Part shown: positions 24,086 to 37,500 of the stretch, in pieces
Layout of the letters: the number at the start of each line of letters is the position of its first letter
Position numbering within the stretch: the stretch's first letter is position 1
Assembly (NCBI RefSeq): GCF_000208865.1
Contig: NC_018396.1
Span: 5,202,514-5,266,513, forward strand
Length of the DNA stretch: 64,000 nucleotides
Reading direction: 5' to 3'
Origin: Neospora caninum Liverpool
Lineage: Eukaryota; Apicomplexa; Conoidasida; Eucoccidiorida; Sarcocystidae
Translations under genes and position numbers: made by a program
The notes under the pieces: model-generated
What the model was told of the DNA's origin: nothing
The model's database searches: none
What the model saw: only the letters and a program-made list of their open reading frames with translations

Positions 24086-26379
24086 CTGATTTCTTGATTA
24101 TCCGGTCTGTTCGAGAACGGCATGTAATTATCTCGAAACACGTGATCTTCATTGATGTGTACTTGCGTGAGTTAGTGTGGTCTCGTGCAGGCGGCTACAT
24201 ATATAGTCTTTGCACGGTATGTGTGACTCCTCACAACCCATGTCCCTCCAGGGATGTAAAACAGGTTTAATTATTTCTGCTTTCAAGACCAGAGACAGCC
24301 GTTCAACTCTTTGGTGATGGCGACTGCGGCCCACCGTCTCGTTCCCACGGTAGTTTTTTACCAGGCGGGGACATTTTCTGGTATACGTAAGTAGCTAGAC
24401 ACAAGCGCCAAACTAGCTGTGGCAGGACAGGCAGCCGCGTACAAGAACACGGTGAATGCATCCATCGAATGGGAGAAAGTAAGAGCGCCTTTTAGCAGAC
24501 GGCAAGAGGGGCACTGCACAGATTGTCGGCAGTTGGCTTCAAGATGCCTATTATGGCCGTTCAGCAGAGACTAAAGACTTGGAAAGAATTGAGACTGGAC
24601 CTTCTGGTACAGTCTGTGTCACGCAACTGCGAACAGTCCGTTCGCCGAGGGGACAGTTTGCCACGACTGTGGGAGGTTCTCAGCTTTCTTTTCAATGTCC
24701 CACAAAATGAGATTTGGGCTGTATTTTTTGCTGAGTATGACCACCTCTGTATTCACCACCCACAGTCGGAAAAGGTTATCTTGTAAGAGCCTCAAGAATT
24801 TTGTGCTGACAGTATTCTGCACGGTTGCTGGGACGAAGCTACGCTATGGTCGCCCGATTATATTTTAAATCGGCATTGTGACTGGGCACAGTTTTCCGAT
24901 AACATGAGCGTTGAGTGGTGCTGGTGCTGCTCCCGGTAGTACTTGTTGAGTTGATATTTCCTATCAAATAGCATGAGCTTACGACAAACCTCCGCAAATG
25001 GTGGGGGATCGAGTGATGCGGTGTATGCGAACGAGATCATCCTGTGAAGAATTCCAAGAAATTAAAAACAATTTCGAGTGAGGGTGACGGTGCTGATTAT
25101 TGGCACACTGCAATGCGACGGTGAATGGTTTCGAAAAATCTCACTGCGATACGGATGTCACGCTCTGGGTACTACAGACCGAGGTGCCGTTTTGTGGCCA
25201 CCTGGACACTTGTATTACATCAAACATTTTGCGACTCTCTCTCAAGAGCAATTTGATTTAATAAAAGGCGTGTAATGACATTTCTTCTGTGAAAAGACCC
25301 CAGGCGGTTTGGACAATTATTCGTTCATCATTAGTAGGTGGTAGAGGTCGCCCTGGTACCACTCGGCTCTGAGCAATTCTTTCAGATGAGGTGGACAAAG
25401 GACGAGTAACCGTGAAGCGAGAGGCGCTGTTCACTATTGAGACCGGATGCATATCACAACCAGGGTAGAGCACGGCAAATCCCTCTCAGGTAGATGGGAA
25501 TGGAACAAAAGCAGAACATTTTGCTGGTTCGTTGTCGCATTTGTGCAGCGGCATTAGCATCGTAATCGTGACCAATTCGATCGTAATTTAGGTACACATA
25601 TTTGTTGGTCTGAGAGACAGGCACAAGCGGAAGGATTCTGTTTCTCCGCTCACCACGTATTCCCCCAGCGCGGGAGACTGCTCGCATGCGGAGATAGACG
25701 CGGCGATGTGCATGTTTTCGGAAACCATGGACCGCTCTAAAGCCCAAGTATGAGGAGGAAACTGTCCGCAACGTTCTCTCTTTTCGAACAACAGTGCCTC
25801 AATCAGACTTGCACGGCGCATCTGGTTCTTCTATGTCCTATCTGCTTCACATCAATCCCACAAAAGCTCTCAAAATTTCGTGCGCCCATGCCTTGGAGTC
25901 AACCATTGCTGTCCAACATTGACAATAGCCAGTGCCAATGCAAACATATTTATTTGGGTATGGCTACCAATGCTGATAGTAGTCGGAAACGGCACTGGTC
26001 TCAGTCTCAATTCGGAGGCTGCGCAACATCGTCCTCAGGAGTGCCATAACATCGGCCAGGCAGGTGACGGAGTGCGGAGTCGATTGTAATGGGGAGACGA
26101 ATCACCAAGAGTGAGTGAAGGGAGTGGTTGGCCAGATTTTTTCCCCTTTTGCCAACCTGCAAGACATTTCCTGACAGGGTTGCCTTCCTCGTGGATCAGC
26201 ACGACCAGCAGCTGGAAAGTCAAGCAGAAGAACCCCACATCAAAACGTGCCCTCCAGCCGCTATCCGGTTGAAAAAAAGGCAGCGAGTGTCTGGCCTCCA
26301 AAGCGGACGACCCAGATGCCGTAATGCTCATGGACTGAAGAGCCAGCCTGTTCAGCTGGAGTCGACATTAATTATAACC
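24086..26379. other. Intergenic region before the polyketide synthase
   Basis: No supported gene. Short open frames occur on both strands (for example about 24523-24786 plus), but none has recognisable domains or matched splice sites. It should contain the 3' UTR of the Cys-rich gene and the promoter of the synthase. Confidence 0.5.
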
Positions 26380-29300
26380 ATGGCAAACGCTGAGCAACTC
26401 GTGAAACTTCACGGGCTGTGGTTCCGCTCGCTGTGGAAGTGGGCCGAGAAGATACCACATGAAGACGCCATCGTTTGGCTTGATGCGAATGTAAGACAGC
26501 AGGTACCCTCAGTTTTTGTAGTCCAGCAGGAGGCGCCAGTGAAGCCTGTTGTACAAATGTGGGGAGTGGTGGTCTCAACTGCGCCTACAGTCTAGTCTTC
26601 GTCCAGGGAGAACATATGAAGAAGTTTTGTTCCCTCGACACCTAACAGTAGCTTCAGAGGAGTCTAAAGCATTGGCGGACAAAGAAGATTGTCTCGTTAT
26701 ACACACTGTTGCCTTCCCACTGTTATGTAGGGTTCCAAAGCAGCTTCGTTAACGTATCACGACCTGCGGCGTGAGGCCCTGAAAATCGCCACCTGCTTGA
26801 GCCAAGTACACTGTCAGCAAGGCGATCGAGCCATTTTGTAAGAGCAGAGATTGAGCAAGACGCGAAGAGTCGCTAGGCCGTTCAGAACATGTTCCAATGC
26901 ATCACCATAATCAAAGATTGGCTTTCCTTGCAGCATAAGAAAGAGGAGGCCCAGGAATTCAGTCATACTCGCATTCATTGACCCTGCAGGAGAGAGCGCA
27001 AGAATTAAACCGGTGCAAATACATACGTCCGTTAGACTGATTGTTTTATCTGGTTGAGCTCAGAAGGTCCGCTAAGTCAGGAATGCAGGCTCGTGACTTC
27101 GTAACCGTAGACGTCGTCCGATGAACCACCAGAACCTTCGCTTGCAGCACGGGTCTTAAAGCGCCGCCTTTGGGTACCTGAAGGTGTTTTGTCTACTGTC
27201 AAGTAAACTCAACTCGTATTATATTACGGGGAGTTTGTTCGATTCATCGCGCACCGCTGACTTGTTGTGCCACCGCCCACGATTTGCCGTTGTGTTTTGC
27301 TCTATCGGAGCACTGAACGATCTGCGATCTTTACAGGTGTTATCCTCCCTCGGTCAGCTTCGTGCCCGCCTTTATTGGTTGTCAAATATGTGGGCTTACT
27401 GCCGTGCCAGTCTACCCACCTGGCAGCAATGATAGAGACTCGGACAGCATCGACAGAATAGTGTCCATGGTGAAGACGACAAATCCATCCGTTGTACTGA
27501 GCTCCTCTCTCCTCAGGTAATGAATTTTGTTTCACGTTAATGTGAATGTAGTACGCGTCAGTTGTCTGCCGCTGCGACAGCGTTCGTTAAAACAGTTTTG
27601 CATCCGGGATTTCCTATCTTTGTAGCCCCCAAATCTGGTAGAAGTCACGTACAAGAGAGGATTAGTATGTTCGAACCCATTTCGATCGGAAAGTGCCCTA
27701 TTGTTGTTTGTGGTGTCCCGAAGATGCTGTTTTGTTTCTTGAATTCGGACTTCGTCACACCGCCTATCCTGAATAGTTCCCAGTCAGGACTAGGAGATAC
27801 GCGTGTCTTTTCCTCTCCAAATAAAAACCAGGCATTTTCTGGAATCAGTCCTTCCGAACGACGCCACGCGCTGCGTGAGAGCTCTACAATGGATATTCAC
27901 TGACGAGCTGCCCGACCACGTTGATGATGGCACAGCGTGCGAGTTGGACTCGTTGAACATTATACCTGAAACGCATGCTTTCATCCAGTTCTCGTCCGGT
28001 AGCACCGGTAACCCCAAGGGGTGCGTGGTGACGCACAGAGCCCTACTGCACAACATCCATCTTAACTGGCGGATGTGCGGGGCTTTCCACCCCGGCACCA
28101 AAGAGAGCTTATATGATCTACCTGTTGAATCGTACGCAGAATTCACTGAAAAGTACCAGGAGTTTCTCGTGTCCACCTGGGGTCATCGGCTGCGTTTCTT
28201 TTCCTGGTTGCCGGTAACGCATGATATGGGGTGAGTCTGAATGCCCGTTAAGGGGGCCATTACGTAGTGACTGACGTGGTGAACCCGCTACAGTTGGACA
28301 CTCACCGCTCGAAAACATTTTCGATGCACTCGAGTGGCGAGAGGAACTGGTATACTGCGCGCGGCTCCCCTCTCCTGGGGGAGAATCACGTTGACAGGTT
28401 GATGAGTAACTAATGACTTTAGGAGTGGGGTAGCGGGGGGGGGGGGGGGAGGAAGGGGCTTCTCGGACCAACGTTAGTGTATGACACCGCAAGGAGCGCG
28501 GGTAACTTCGCACGGTTTCCGTAGGAGCTTTGTATTGCAGATGGTAGGGTCAACCAGTGCGTGTTTTGCATTCAGTTCCTTAAAACAGGACAAGCTTGAG
28601 TTGTGTCATCCTCAGGCTCGTCGGAATGTTGTGCGTCCCCTTGTTTTTCGGATGCACTGCCTTTCTGATGTCACCGGTGGACTTCGTGAGCGCACCGGAT
28701 CTCTGGCTTGCGGGCATGAGCAAGTTCGGCTGCTCTTTCACAGCTGCACCGGATTTCGCGTACGCGCTAGCGGCTAGGAAGACCTCGGATGATCTCGTGT
28801 CGGAGTTGAATTTCGAGAAGGTTATGGCATGCGTCAACGGCGCCGAGCCCATCCGGCCAGCAACAATTGAAGCATTCCTGCAGGTACGGTCGAGTGGAGA
28901 CCCACTCAGATGTGTTGTTGCACACAATGCCGCCGCTCTCGGTTTCTGTTTGTGAGCGGAACTCACGCCGGGACGGGAATGAGCTCTTAGTAAACTGTGG
29001 CAGGTAGAGTCTGACAAATCCTTGTGTTACCGAAGACAACCTCAACTTTATTGGTCACACAACTGCACGAAGCACCTTCCAATATCCAATGTCTTGAAGT
29101 TACGTCGTGATAAAGTCCACGTAGAAAACATGGCCATGCCATGTCGCCACAATCAATCGATGCTTATGGTTCTTCCTCGTCTCGGCCCGGTTACGGTCTC
29201 ACGCTTCCTCCCATAGCTGCCAGAACCTTTCCTTCATTTGATAGTAATGTCTGACTGGGCCACAATCCGGTTCCTCAGGAAGTCGCTGTGTACCATGCTC

Positions 29301-31560
29301 AAGATTCGTCGTCAGTCCTCCGAGCAGGTGATTCGACCCGCGGAGGCTGGGTGTACCTTCAAGTCAGCCACCGCCTGGAAGCCGCTGCTTCAATTCACTG
29401 GCCTGTTAGCTGTCACACATTGTACTACCACGTAACCCTCCGAGCGATATTTGGGGATTACAGACGTGCAAGCGACTGCCCACAGCGCTGTGATCAAAAT
29501 ATGCCTCCGACAGAACAGCCACCTGCGGATGCAGCTGTGTCTACCCGTGTTTCATCGTGTCTACAGAAGTTCTCTCCTGCTGGATTTGAGCCATGGATGA
29601 TGTGTCCGGCATATGGCCTTGCCGAGCATACAGTAGGGGTCACAGGCCGTAGTTCCGAAGGGAGGAAGCCAAGGAATCCGAGGATAATTGAAGTCAATCA
29701 GAGAAAGCTGGCACAGGGGGTAAGTCGGGTGCAGAAGGGGTCACTTGTTAAGTCAGCATAAAGTGTAGTTTGTACGACGGCGGACTAACTCGAGAGAATT
29801 TCTCTTTTGGAAGAGACACACTTCCCTAAGAAAATCACCCATTCAAACGTGGTATGCTCGATCAGTAGAGGTTTTGCGTGGATAAAAAAAATGACAAACC
29901 AAGAAAAGTGCTCCTTGGGGTACGTGCTGCTGCTACACTAACGATGAGCCCCCCCTACCGTCGCTGGCGTCAGTTTTATCCTGGCGTCAGTTTTATCAAG
30001 GGACACGTAGAGATTGACGCCTTGCGGAACGTTCTTGCTGGGCTGAGCTGGTCTTGGAGGTTGGTTCTGTTTCTGTTCTCTTTCTTGTTTCTTCCCAGGA
30101 TACAGTAGAAATTATCATGCCTGGAGCAAAATCAGAGGGCGCAATGCGCGCCAAGCTCATCGTCGGGTGTGGAGAGCCTCACCAAGGCGTCATCGGTAAG
30201 TCCTCAGGCTCCTGCCTTTCATGAAGTTTTTTTCAGATCTCAGTCAACACCTCGAACTGCTTCTTTCTATCTGCAAGGGCAGAACCTCTGCTGTCCGTCT
30301 TGCTGGAGGCAGCTTGCTTCCCTGCTACTTGGAAACACGAACACATGTCCGTCGAACCGAATATCGGCGAACAGGCAGAGCGAATTGCAATGATAACATA
30401 ATACAGCCACGGATTTTTGCGTAAAACATCTGAGGAGGAAGCTCCTAACCCCCATACAGTAGTTCTAGCTCAAGACCGTGCATCAATCGCCTACTATTAC
30501 TATTGTACCTTGGAGGCTGATCGCAGAGCCGCGACAGATTACATCGTCAGGCCAAGGACGACAGCTTTCTCCAACAGCTTCAACAGCAACGAGTGAGTCG
30601 TTAGTTTGAATCAGCATATTTACTGATCTGGAATTGTGTCTCTATCTATTTCTGCGAGTGTTTTAAGACTTCCGTGTTCCCTGGATGCAGTGAAGATTGT
30701 AGACCCGAAGCTGTTGCACGAGCTGCCGGAGTGGCGAATCGGCGAAGTGTGGGTCAGTTCTCACAGCGCGGCTTCAGGCTATTTTCGCTGTCCGGTGGAG
30801 ACGGCTTCAACGTTCAACTTGCACCTCGACACAGCTGATGGAGCCGTCAGTGGCGACAGGACTTTCCTTCGGACAGGAGACCTCGGTTTTCTCGGTGACG
30901 GCGAGCTCTTTATTACTGGTCGCCTCAAAGACGTTATCATTATTCGGGGCTGCAACTACTACCCTCAAGATATCGAGGAAGCTGTAGAACGGTGCGCTGC
31001 AGTGCGCAAAGGTGGAGTTATGGCGTTCGCTATCAGTACCGTCAATGACGGCGAAGGGTTAGGAGTGGCGGCAGAAATTCAGAGTAAGATTTTTCTCAAC
31101 CCGTTTGCTGACCTCGCTTTTGCCATAAATCCGTGCATAGTCACCACTGTGTAAAGAATGGGACCAGATGAAGTAATACGAAAGTTGAAGAACCGTGAGC
31201 CTCATGCAATCGAAGACATAAACACTATCAAGCAAGCCCACGGCTCTCGACAGGCTTGTCCCGTAGATTAAAGGCTTAGTGAGACATGAAAGGTGCTCCT
31301 CCACAAACAGTGAAGAAAGTGGCGGGTTCACCCTAGCCATTGATTATGACTGCGTGTGTGAAACAGAAGGCACCGACACACCCGTGAAGTTGAAGATGAT
31401 TCACTCTGACATTGTTCGGGCCGTGAACAAGGCTGTTCATCTACCACTACATCGTCTTTGGCTTCTCAGGGCCGGTTCCTTGCCCAAAACAACAAGTGGC
31501 AAACCGAGACGGTCAGAAGCGAGAAGGAAACTGCTTCAGGCAGAGCGTTGCACTGACATT
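26380..31560 (+). other. PKS domain: fatty-acyl-AMP ligase (loading)
   Basis: Exons 1-9 reconstruct a FAAL across eight introns. Signatures are SLTYHDLRREALK, GDRAILCYPPSVSFVPAFIG, FIQFSSGSTGNPKG (AMP binding, A3), SWLPVTHDMG, VNGAEPIRPATIEAF, YGLAEHTVGVTG, RTGDLGFLGDGELFITGRLK and LPKTTSGKPRR with the catalytic Lys. About 25 extra residues lie between A3 and SWLP compared with the usual spacing. FAALs make acyl-adenylate and pass the acyl group to a downstream ACP rather than to CoA. Confidence 0.9.
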
Positions 31561-34500
31561 CTGTATTCACACACACATGATCTCACCAGTTCAGGATACC
31601 GCCCGATCCAACCAGGCACGCTTGAGCTTGGTATGGAACAACAACGTAGAGACTCAGGGAACAGACCCAACAGTGACGTTAACAAGTCACTCTCTGAGAC
31701 GCCTGCCATCGCTGCGTGTCCAGAGCACGCCGAGGATGGCTTTTTGTTTACGAAGGGACAACAGGGTTTGCATGAGGCCGAACACGACCACCGCGGAACG
31801 ACAGAAGCCAACTTGGCAGAACCGGCATCAACTATGTGCTTGGGTCCGACAGCCATGGGTACGGACGCATTAAACTCCACCAAAAAGGAACTTCCTGAAC
31901 ACGAAGATGAAGAAGAACTGTCGATGATGATAGAGTGTTTCGCTCGTGTAACTGGGATCGAGAAGTCAAGCTTACAGCCGGATACACCCTTCCTCTCGCT
32001 CGGGTTGGACTCGCTGACTGCGGTTGAGCTGGCTAACGATATTCAGCGAATGATGAAGCAGCCTGTAGAGCCTTTTGAGCTTTTCGAATTTGCTGACCTC
32101 CGCAGCCTTGTCGTCCACTTACGGAGTAAGAAGCGCAATCAAGGAGGTGCAAGAGATCGACAAACAAGGCCCAGTCCGGAACTCTCACTATGCAGTGTTC
32201 AAGAACAGCCGCCGGGCGTGTTTGTCACAGGTGTCGCGTGTGCGCTTCCGGGTTCCTGCCAGACTCCTGGCCATCTGTGGGAACTCCTGGAAGCAGGTAT
32301 TGATTGCGTTGGGCCAGTTCCATCGAACAGGTGAGTTGCACATCATAGCACTCCCCAGTTGGTCAGAGCGCATTCCGTCCACTTAAATTTTCCGCCATTA
32401 GACCCCCGAGCATTGCTGTGGGTCGGCCCTACCGTTGCTACAATGCGTAGAAGTTTGGCAGCCGGCAACCCTTATTTATTCTGTCGAAGGAAAATGGCGT
32501 ACAGAACCAATGAGTTCGATGCCGCTCGGGCGTATCGGTGTCGCGAGTGCCCCCAGTGTGCCGCACCTGCGACTCTGCGCATCGGAAAAGACGCAGTCGT
32601 TTGAGCAATACGGAGTGTTATGCAAGAAACCGGTTGCTGGAGGGGGTGCCGCCGGATACAAACTTCCCTCCAGAAAAAAGCAATGCATTACTGACCTTGG
32701 CTCAGGTCACAGACCGAGTTGAACTGCAACAGCGACCCTAATGAAAGTTTGGAAGCAGCCATGCGTGCCCTTTTTTGGCGTTGAGCGGGTGCCTACTGCT
32801 ACGTCAGGACCCTCTACCCAGCGCAGGACTTCAAGGTCAACCGGGAACCCAGAGCGGCAAACTCGACTTTGCACTTTACAGAGGGAGGCTTCCTGGACGA
32901 TGTGGACCTTTTCGATAATTCGTTCTTCGGAATCCCTGACGCTGAGGTGACTATTTCGCTTATGTCGGAATCTAGTACTTTTTTAACGATAAGCTGAACC
33001 CTCAGCAAAACCCGCCGTGTGTGCCGAAATATACAAACGTATATATGGGTGTACTGATGTTCTGATGGACAATAATCTAAACATATATATATATATATAT
33101 ATATATAGGTATGCATGCACATGATGGCGGAATCAAGGGTAAATCTGTTCTGGTGCTCTACTCCTGACTGTTTTCGGCTCTCTCGTTGTCTATGCAAAAG
33201 AAGCGGAGACAACTCTCCTTGGGTTTGTCGCCAAGAGCCTGCGACATGTTGGCATGCAGAAAGGCAAGCGCTACGGAAACTGCTTGCCTTCGAGTGGAGC
33301 TACCTCTTATTCGTGGACCGATGTGTGTAGGCGAGGACAATGGATCCGCAGCAGCGGTTACTGTTGATGAAAGCCGTAGAGGCACTCCATGCAGCTGGGA
33401 TCGATAGGAATAACTCAAGGCCTGCCCCCATTGCGACGTTCGTTGGCTGTTGCTCCACTGATTGGTGAGGACCTACCTAGTTACCTCTTTCCAGAGTGCA
33501 CGCAGTCTCCTCGAATAATAACTGATACAACCTGAATCGATGTTCGACTGTCCTCAAGTACTATATTGATCTTGAACATGTAAAGTCCCGCTGCGATGAA
33601 GAACGGGGCATAGCAATACAGTGGGCATATGCTTCTTATGCTTTTTTTTCACCAGGCAGCGAATGAATCATGGCGAACAGATCCAGAGTTTCTCCGCCAC
33701 AAGTCACTCGACCAGTATGCTCTCCAACCGTCTGTCGTACACTCTTGGATTGACGGGGGCATCGATCACGGTGGATACCGCCTGCTCCTCGTCGTCGACT
33801 GCCCTGCATTGTGCGCTGCAAGAATTACAACACCGGCGTGCGTCATGCCACACAGCTGTGGTAGCCAGCGTGAACTTGCTGCTGACCACGGATGTGACGC
33901 TGGCATTCGCACGAGCAGGTTTTCTCTCTCCAACCTACAGGTGCAGGACTTTTGACGATGCTGCTGATGGCTTTGTTCGAAGCGAAGGTGTCGTCGTCTT
34001 CGTGTTGCAAAGTGACCTTTCCGAAACATCGAAAGAACAAGACGCCGCGCCATGTCGGACCAACTCGGAACAGCAAAACGAATGGAGAACACGACAGGCC
34101 CACGGTTTCAGACATCAACCACGAGGTAACGAAGGCGATCAAGGATCTTGTGGGACCGGGACTCGTGCTTCCAACCAACTCTGCCGCATTTTAGCTTCTG
34201 CCGTTGTTCATGGAGGTAAAACAGGCAGTGTCACAGCGCCGTCGGGACCGTCTCAAGAATACCTATACAGGCAGACATTTGCCCGAGCTCAGGTCTCTCC
34301 GAGTGCGGTGGACATAGTGGAGACCCATGGGACTGGCACGCGACTGGGAGATCCTATTGAAATCAGCGCTTTATGCAACAGTTTCGCTCCCGACATGGAA
34401 AAGCGAAGAAACCGACTTGTGCTGGGTGCTCTAAAGACCAACCTTGGACATCTAGAAGGAGCCTCCGGCCTCGCAGGACTGCTGAAAACAATACTTTGCC

Positions 34501-37500
34501 TTAACAGACAACAAGTCCCCCCGAATTTGCACCTTAAAAGGCTCAACCGCTTCATTGATTTTAGGAGTTTGCCAGTGTTACTGCCTACTAAGACAGTGCC
34601 GTTGCCAGCTTCTTCCTCGCCGAAGGATACTATCGCGCTTGTAACTTCGTTGGGTTTCGGAGGAACATATGCACAGGTGGCTGTTCAAGTGTCGTCTGAC
34701 ACTGGTACTGAGCGGTTGCTTCGGAAGCAAGAACTGGTGCAGTGGAACAAGAAATGTTTCTACGTTGGAAGAATAGCTCCACAGAACAATTCTTTAGGCT
34801 CCGCGGGTGACCACAGTGGCAAGGAAGGACCGTGTTTCTGGGAAATGGGTTGGGAGTTCCTGCTCGAACTCGACAACATTTCGCCGGCGGCGCCTGCGCT
34901 CCGTGGTGAACAAGCTCCTCCCACGAAGTGGCTCGTCCTCACTTCCCCCAAGACCCAGCCGAGCTTTCGCAACTTCTCTGTGGATATGTTTCTGCCTGGT
35001 GTCCGAATGACATTTTGTAGCGTGGAAGAACTGAAGGCACCGGAACAGGTGGAGTCGGTTTTGAAAGCCGAGACCTGGACAGCAATCGTGGCTACTTATA
35101 CCTCAGAGGCTGGACGCTGTATGACAGACGCAACTGAAGTCATTGCCAGGACACTTCTGATCCTCCAAGCGTACGGGCGAATGGCCCGTCAATCGGCTCT
35201 TTTGCCACGAATTCTCTTTGTGACTCAGGGCTGTTTTCACGTTGAATCGGTTGGCTCTCTCTTGAATGCTTCTCCAAATAATGCTGGTATCACTGGATTT
35301 GTTCGTGCTTGCCGGCTGGAGATCGAAAGCTTATCAGGCCGGACAGCGCCAGTTTATTTGATGGATTTCGCGGCAAACGGCACACTAACAGAAACGCTTA
35401 GTGCCACATCGAAGCTGCTTGGTATGATTGAAGCTGGTATTGTTGACGAAACGGAGTTTGCAATCCGCAGAACGCGCATTTTTGCCCCGCGTCTGCTCCC
35501 CCTTCACCTTGGCTTTGAAGAAAGTTTTCCTGCTTACGACCACTATTTGGGTCTAACCAGCAAAGCCGAGGAAAGACCGTCGGCCACTCCCGAGTTCCCA
35601 TGTCTCGTTGAACCAGCCAACAAAGCTTGTCGTGTACGCCTCCTAGCCGTCTGTCTTGATGAGATATTCCCAATAGAAGCGATACCAGCTTCGAGTAAGG
35701 CTTAACTAAGGGAGCCAGAGCCCTGTCCTTTTCTTATGTTTACCTCATCCCTCTCCCCTCACCCCCCTTTGCAAAAAACCCTGGTGCACCGCGCAGAAAA
35801 TTCCTATGGCTACACCTAGATACGTTATAAACGACCCGATTACGTGTTCAGTCGCAGCAATGTAACGTGCATGAAGGTCGTCACATGCTAACAAGAACAG
35901 ACTTGGATTGTCCACGTCTCTAGTCACTGGAGCCCGTTTCAAGGACGCTGTCAAATGCATGATGTTTGTAATCTGAGAACGAAAGACGTTCCACTAAAAT
36001 ATTTAAGAGCAGCACTTCGACAGCACCGGGAAGTGGTGCCCTCCTGTGACTTAGTGTGAGGCTTGACAGTTTCGCTTTTTTAATTTTGTGCTCAAGGTCC
36101 AGGAAACGGTTCATGCCTCTGCGGCTGCAGCGGGATTCTGCTTGAGCTCGGTGTGGAGAGCGAACACCTCACAGTTGGAGACATCGTCTGTGGAATCGTG
36201 CCCCGGCCTCAGTTCGAGATTGCGGACATTCCTGGCTCCCTATTGCACCCTGTTCCACCGTCGTTTTCTTATGAATTAGCTGCTGCCCTCCCTCCACAGC
36301 TGGCATTATTGCTCTGGGCCCAGGAACAGGCCCCTCCTCTTGCGACGCCTCCTGTGGAGCCGGTGTCGCGAGTCCTCATCGTCGGAGCAGGCTGCGGAGT
36401 AGGGCTCGTAGCAGCCACCCACTTTCAGACTCTGGGCGTGAAGACATTTGCAATTGTTTGCACGGAGGAGCAGATCCAGGCACTGGTTCACTACCAAGTT
36501 CCACGTGCAGCAATATGGTGTTATGATCGGCCGGACCTGAGAAGTGTGTTGAGGCGGGAAATCGGGCATTCAAGTATTGATATGGTAGTCTGGGCACTAA
36601 AGAAAGAATTCGAGTCCAGTAACAACCATCTGCTGTACTTGCTCAAGCATGGTGGTTCCTTCGTGGACCTCGTTGCTTGTCATCCCGAGTCAAGACTAGG
36701 GTGGCGACTTGATGTCACATACGTGCACTGTACGTTAGATCTTGCTGCCCATCCTTACCATGCAGAAAAATTTTGCAAAAACCTTGCACGCTCTTGCGAG
36801 ATTCTCCGACAGAGAACAGCGCCTCAAATGCAGCCGATACTGCATGTCTTTTTCGATCACGCGCACCGATTGGGCCAACAACATTGCTCCTTGGCTTTTG
36901 CCCCCATGACCGAGGCAGTGACCACACAAATGTTGCCCAGCCCAATGGATTCCAGCAAACGAAAGGCGTCTTGTAGACCAGACGTTAATGCCGTGGAGTT
37001 TGTTTCGGGTTATTTACACGCCGGGAGTGTAGTCTGCAGCCTGCCGAGCCCCATGTTCTTCAACAAGGCATCCCCAAGCAGCGGAAACCCTCAGCCTACT
37101 GTCTCGACTGCCTCCTCCGACGCAGCGCTCGGGAACAAGGCAGCATCGAACATCCGATCAGGGACAGTGATTGTCTTTGACTGCGGATCGGGCAGCACAT
37201 GGCAACATCTCAGACGGTGGCTTTCAGATGAAGGTGCTTCGCACATTGTTGTAGTTCGCGCGTGTAAGGAAGCAGCCGCTTGCACCGCAGGGATGAAAAC
37301 CCCTCATGAGTCCTGGGTGAAGAATGGCCAACTACGGTCACGGACCCTGATCCAGGAAGTGATCTGTCAGCCAGATCAACCTGGAGAGGTTGTCGCGTTG
37401 TTTAAGAGGCTTAAAGAAGATCTACATTTTCCTCACGTTCGCGGCATTTTCTACAGCGTGGGAGAGAAGCTCGACAGTCTGCTCGCGAACCTAACAACCA

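Noticed and set aside
24523..24786. Plus-strand 87-codon frame as an upstream PKS exon
   Set aside because: The FAAL N terminus is fully accounted for by exons 26380-26490, 26731-26837 and 27337-27516, and this frame shows no similarity.
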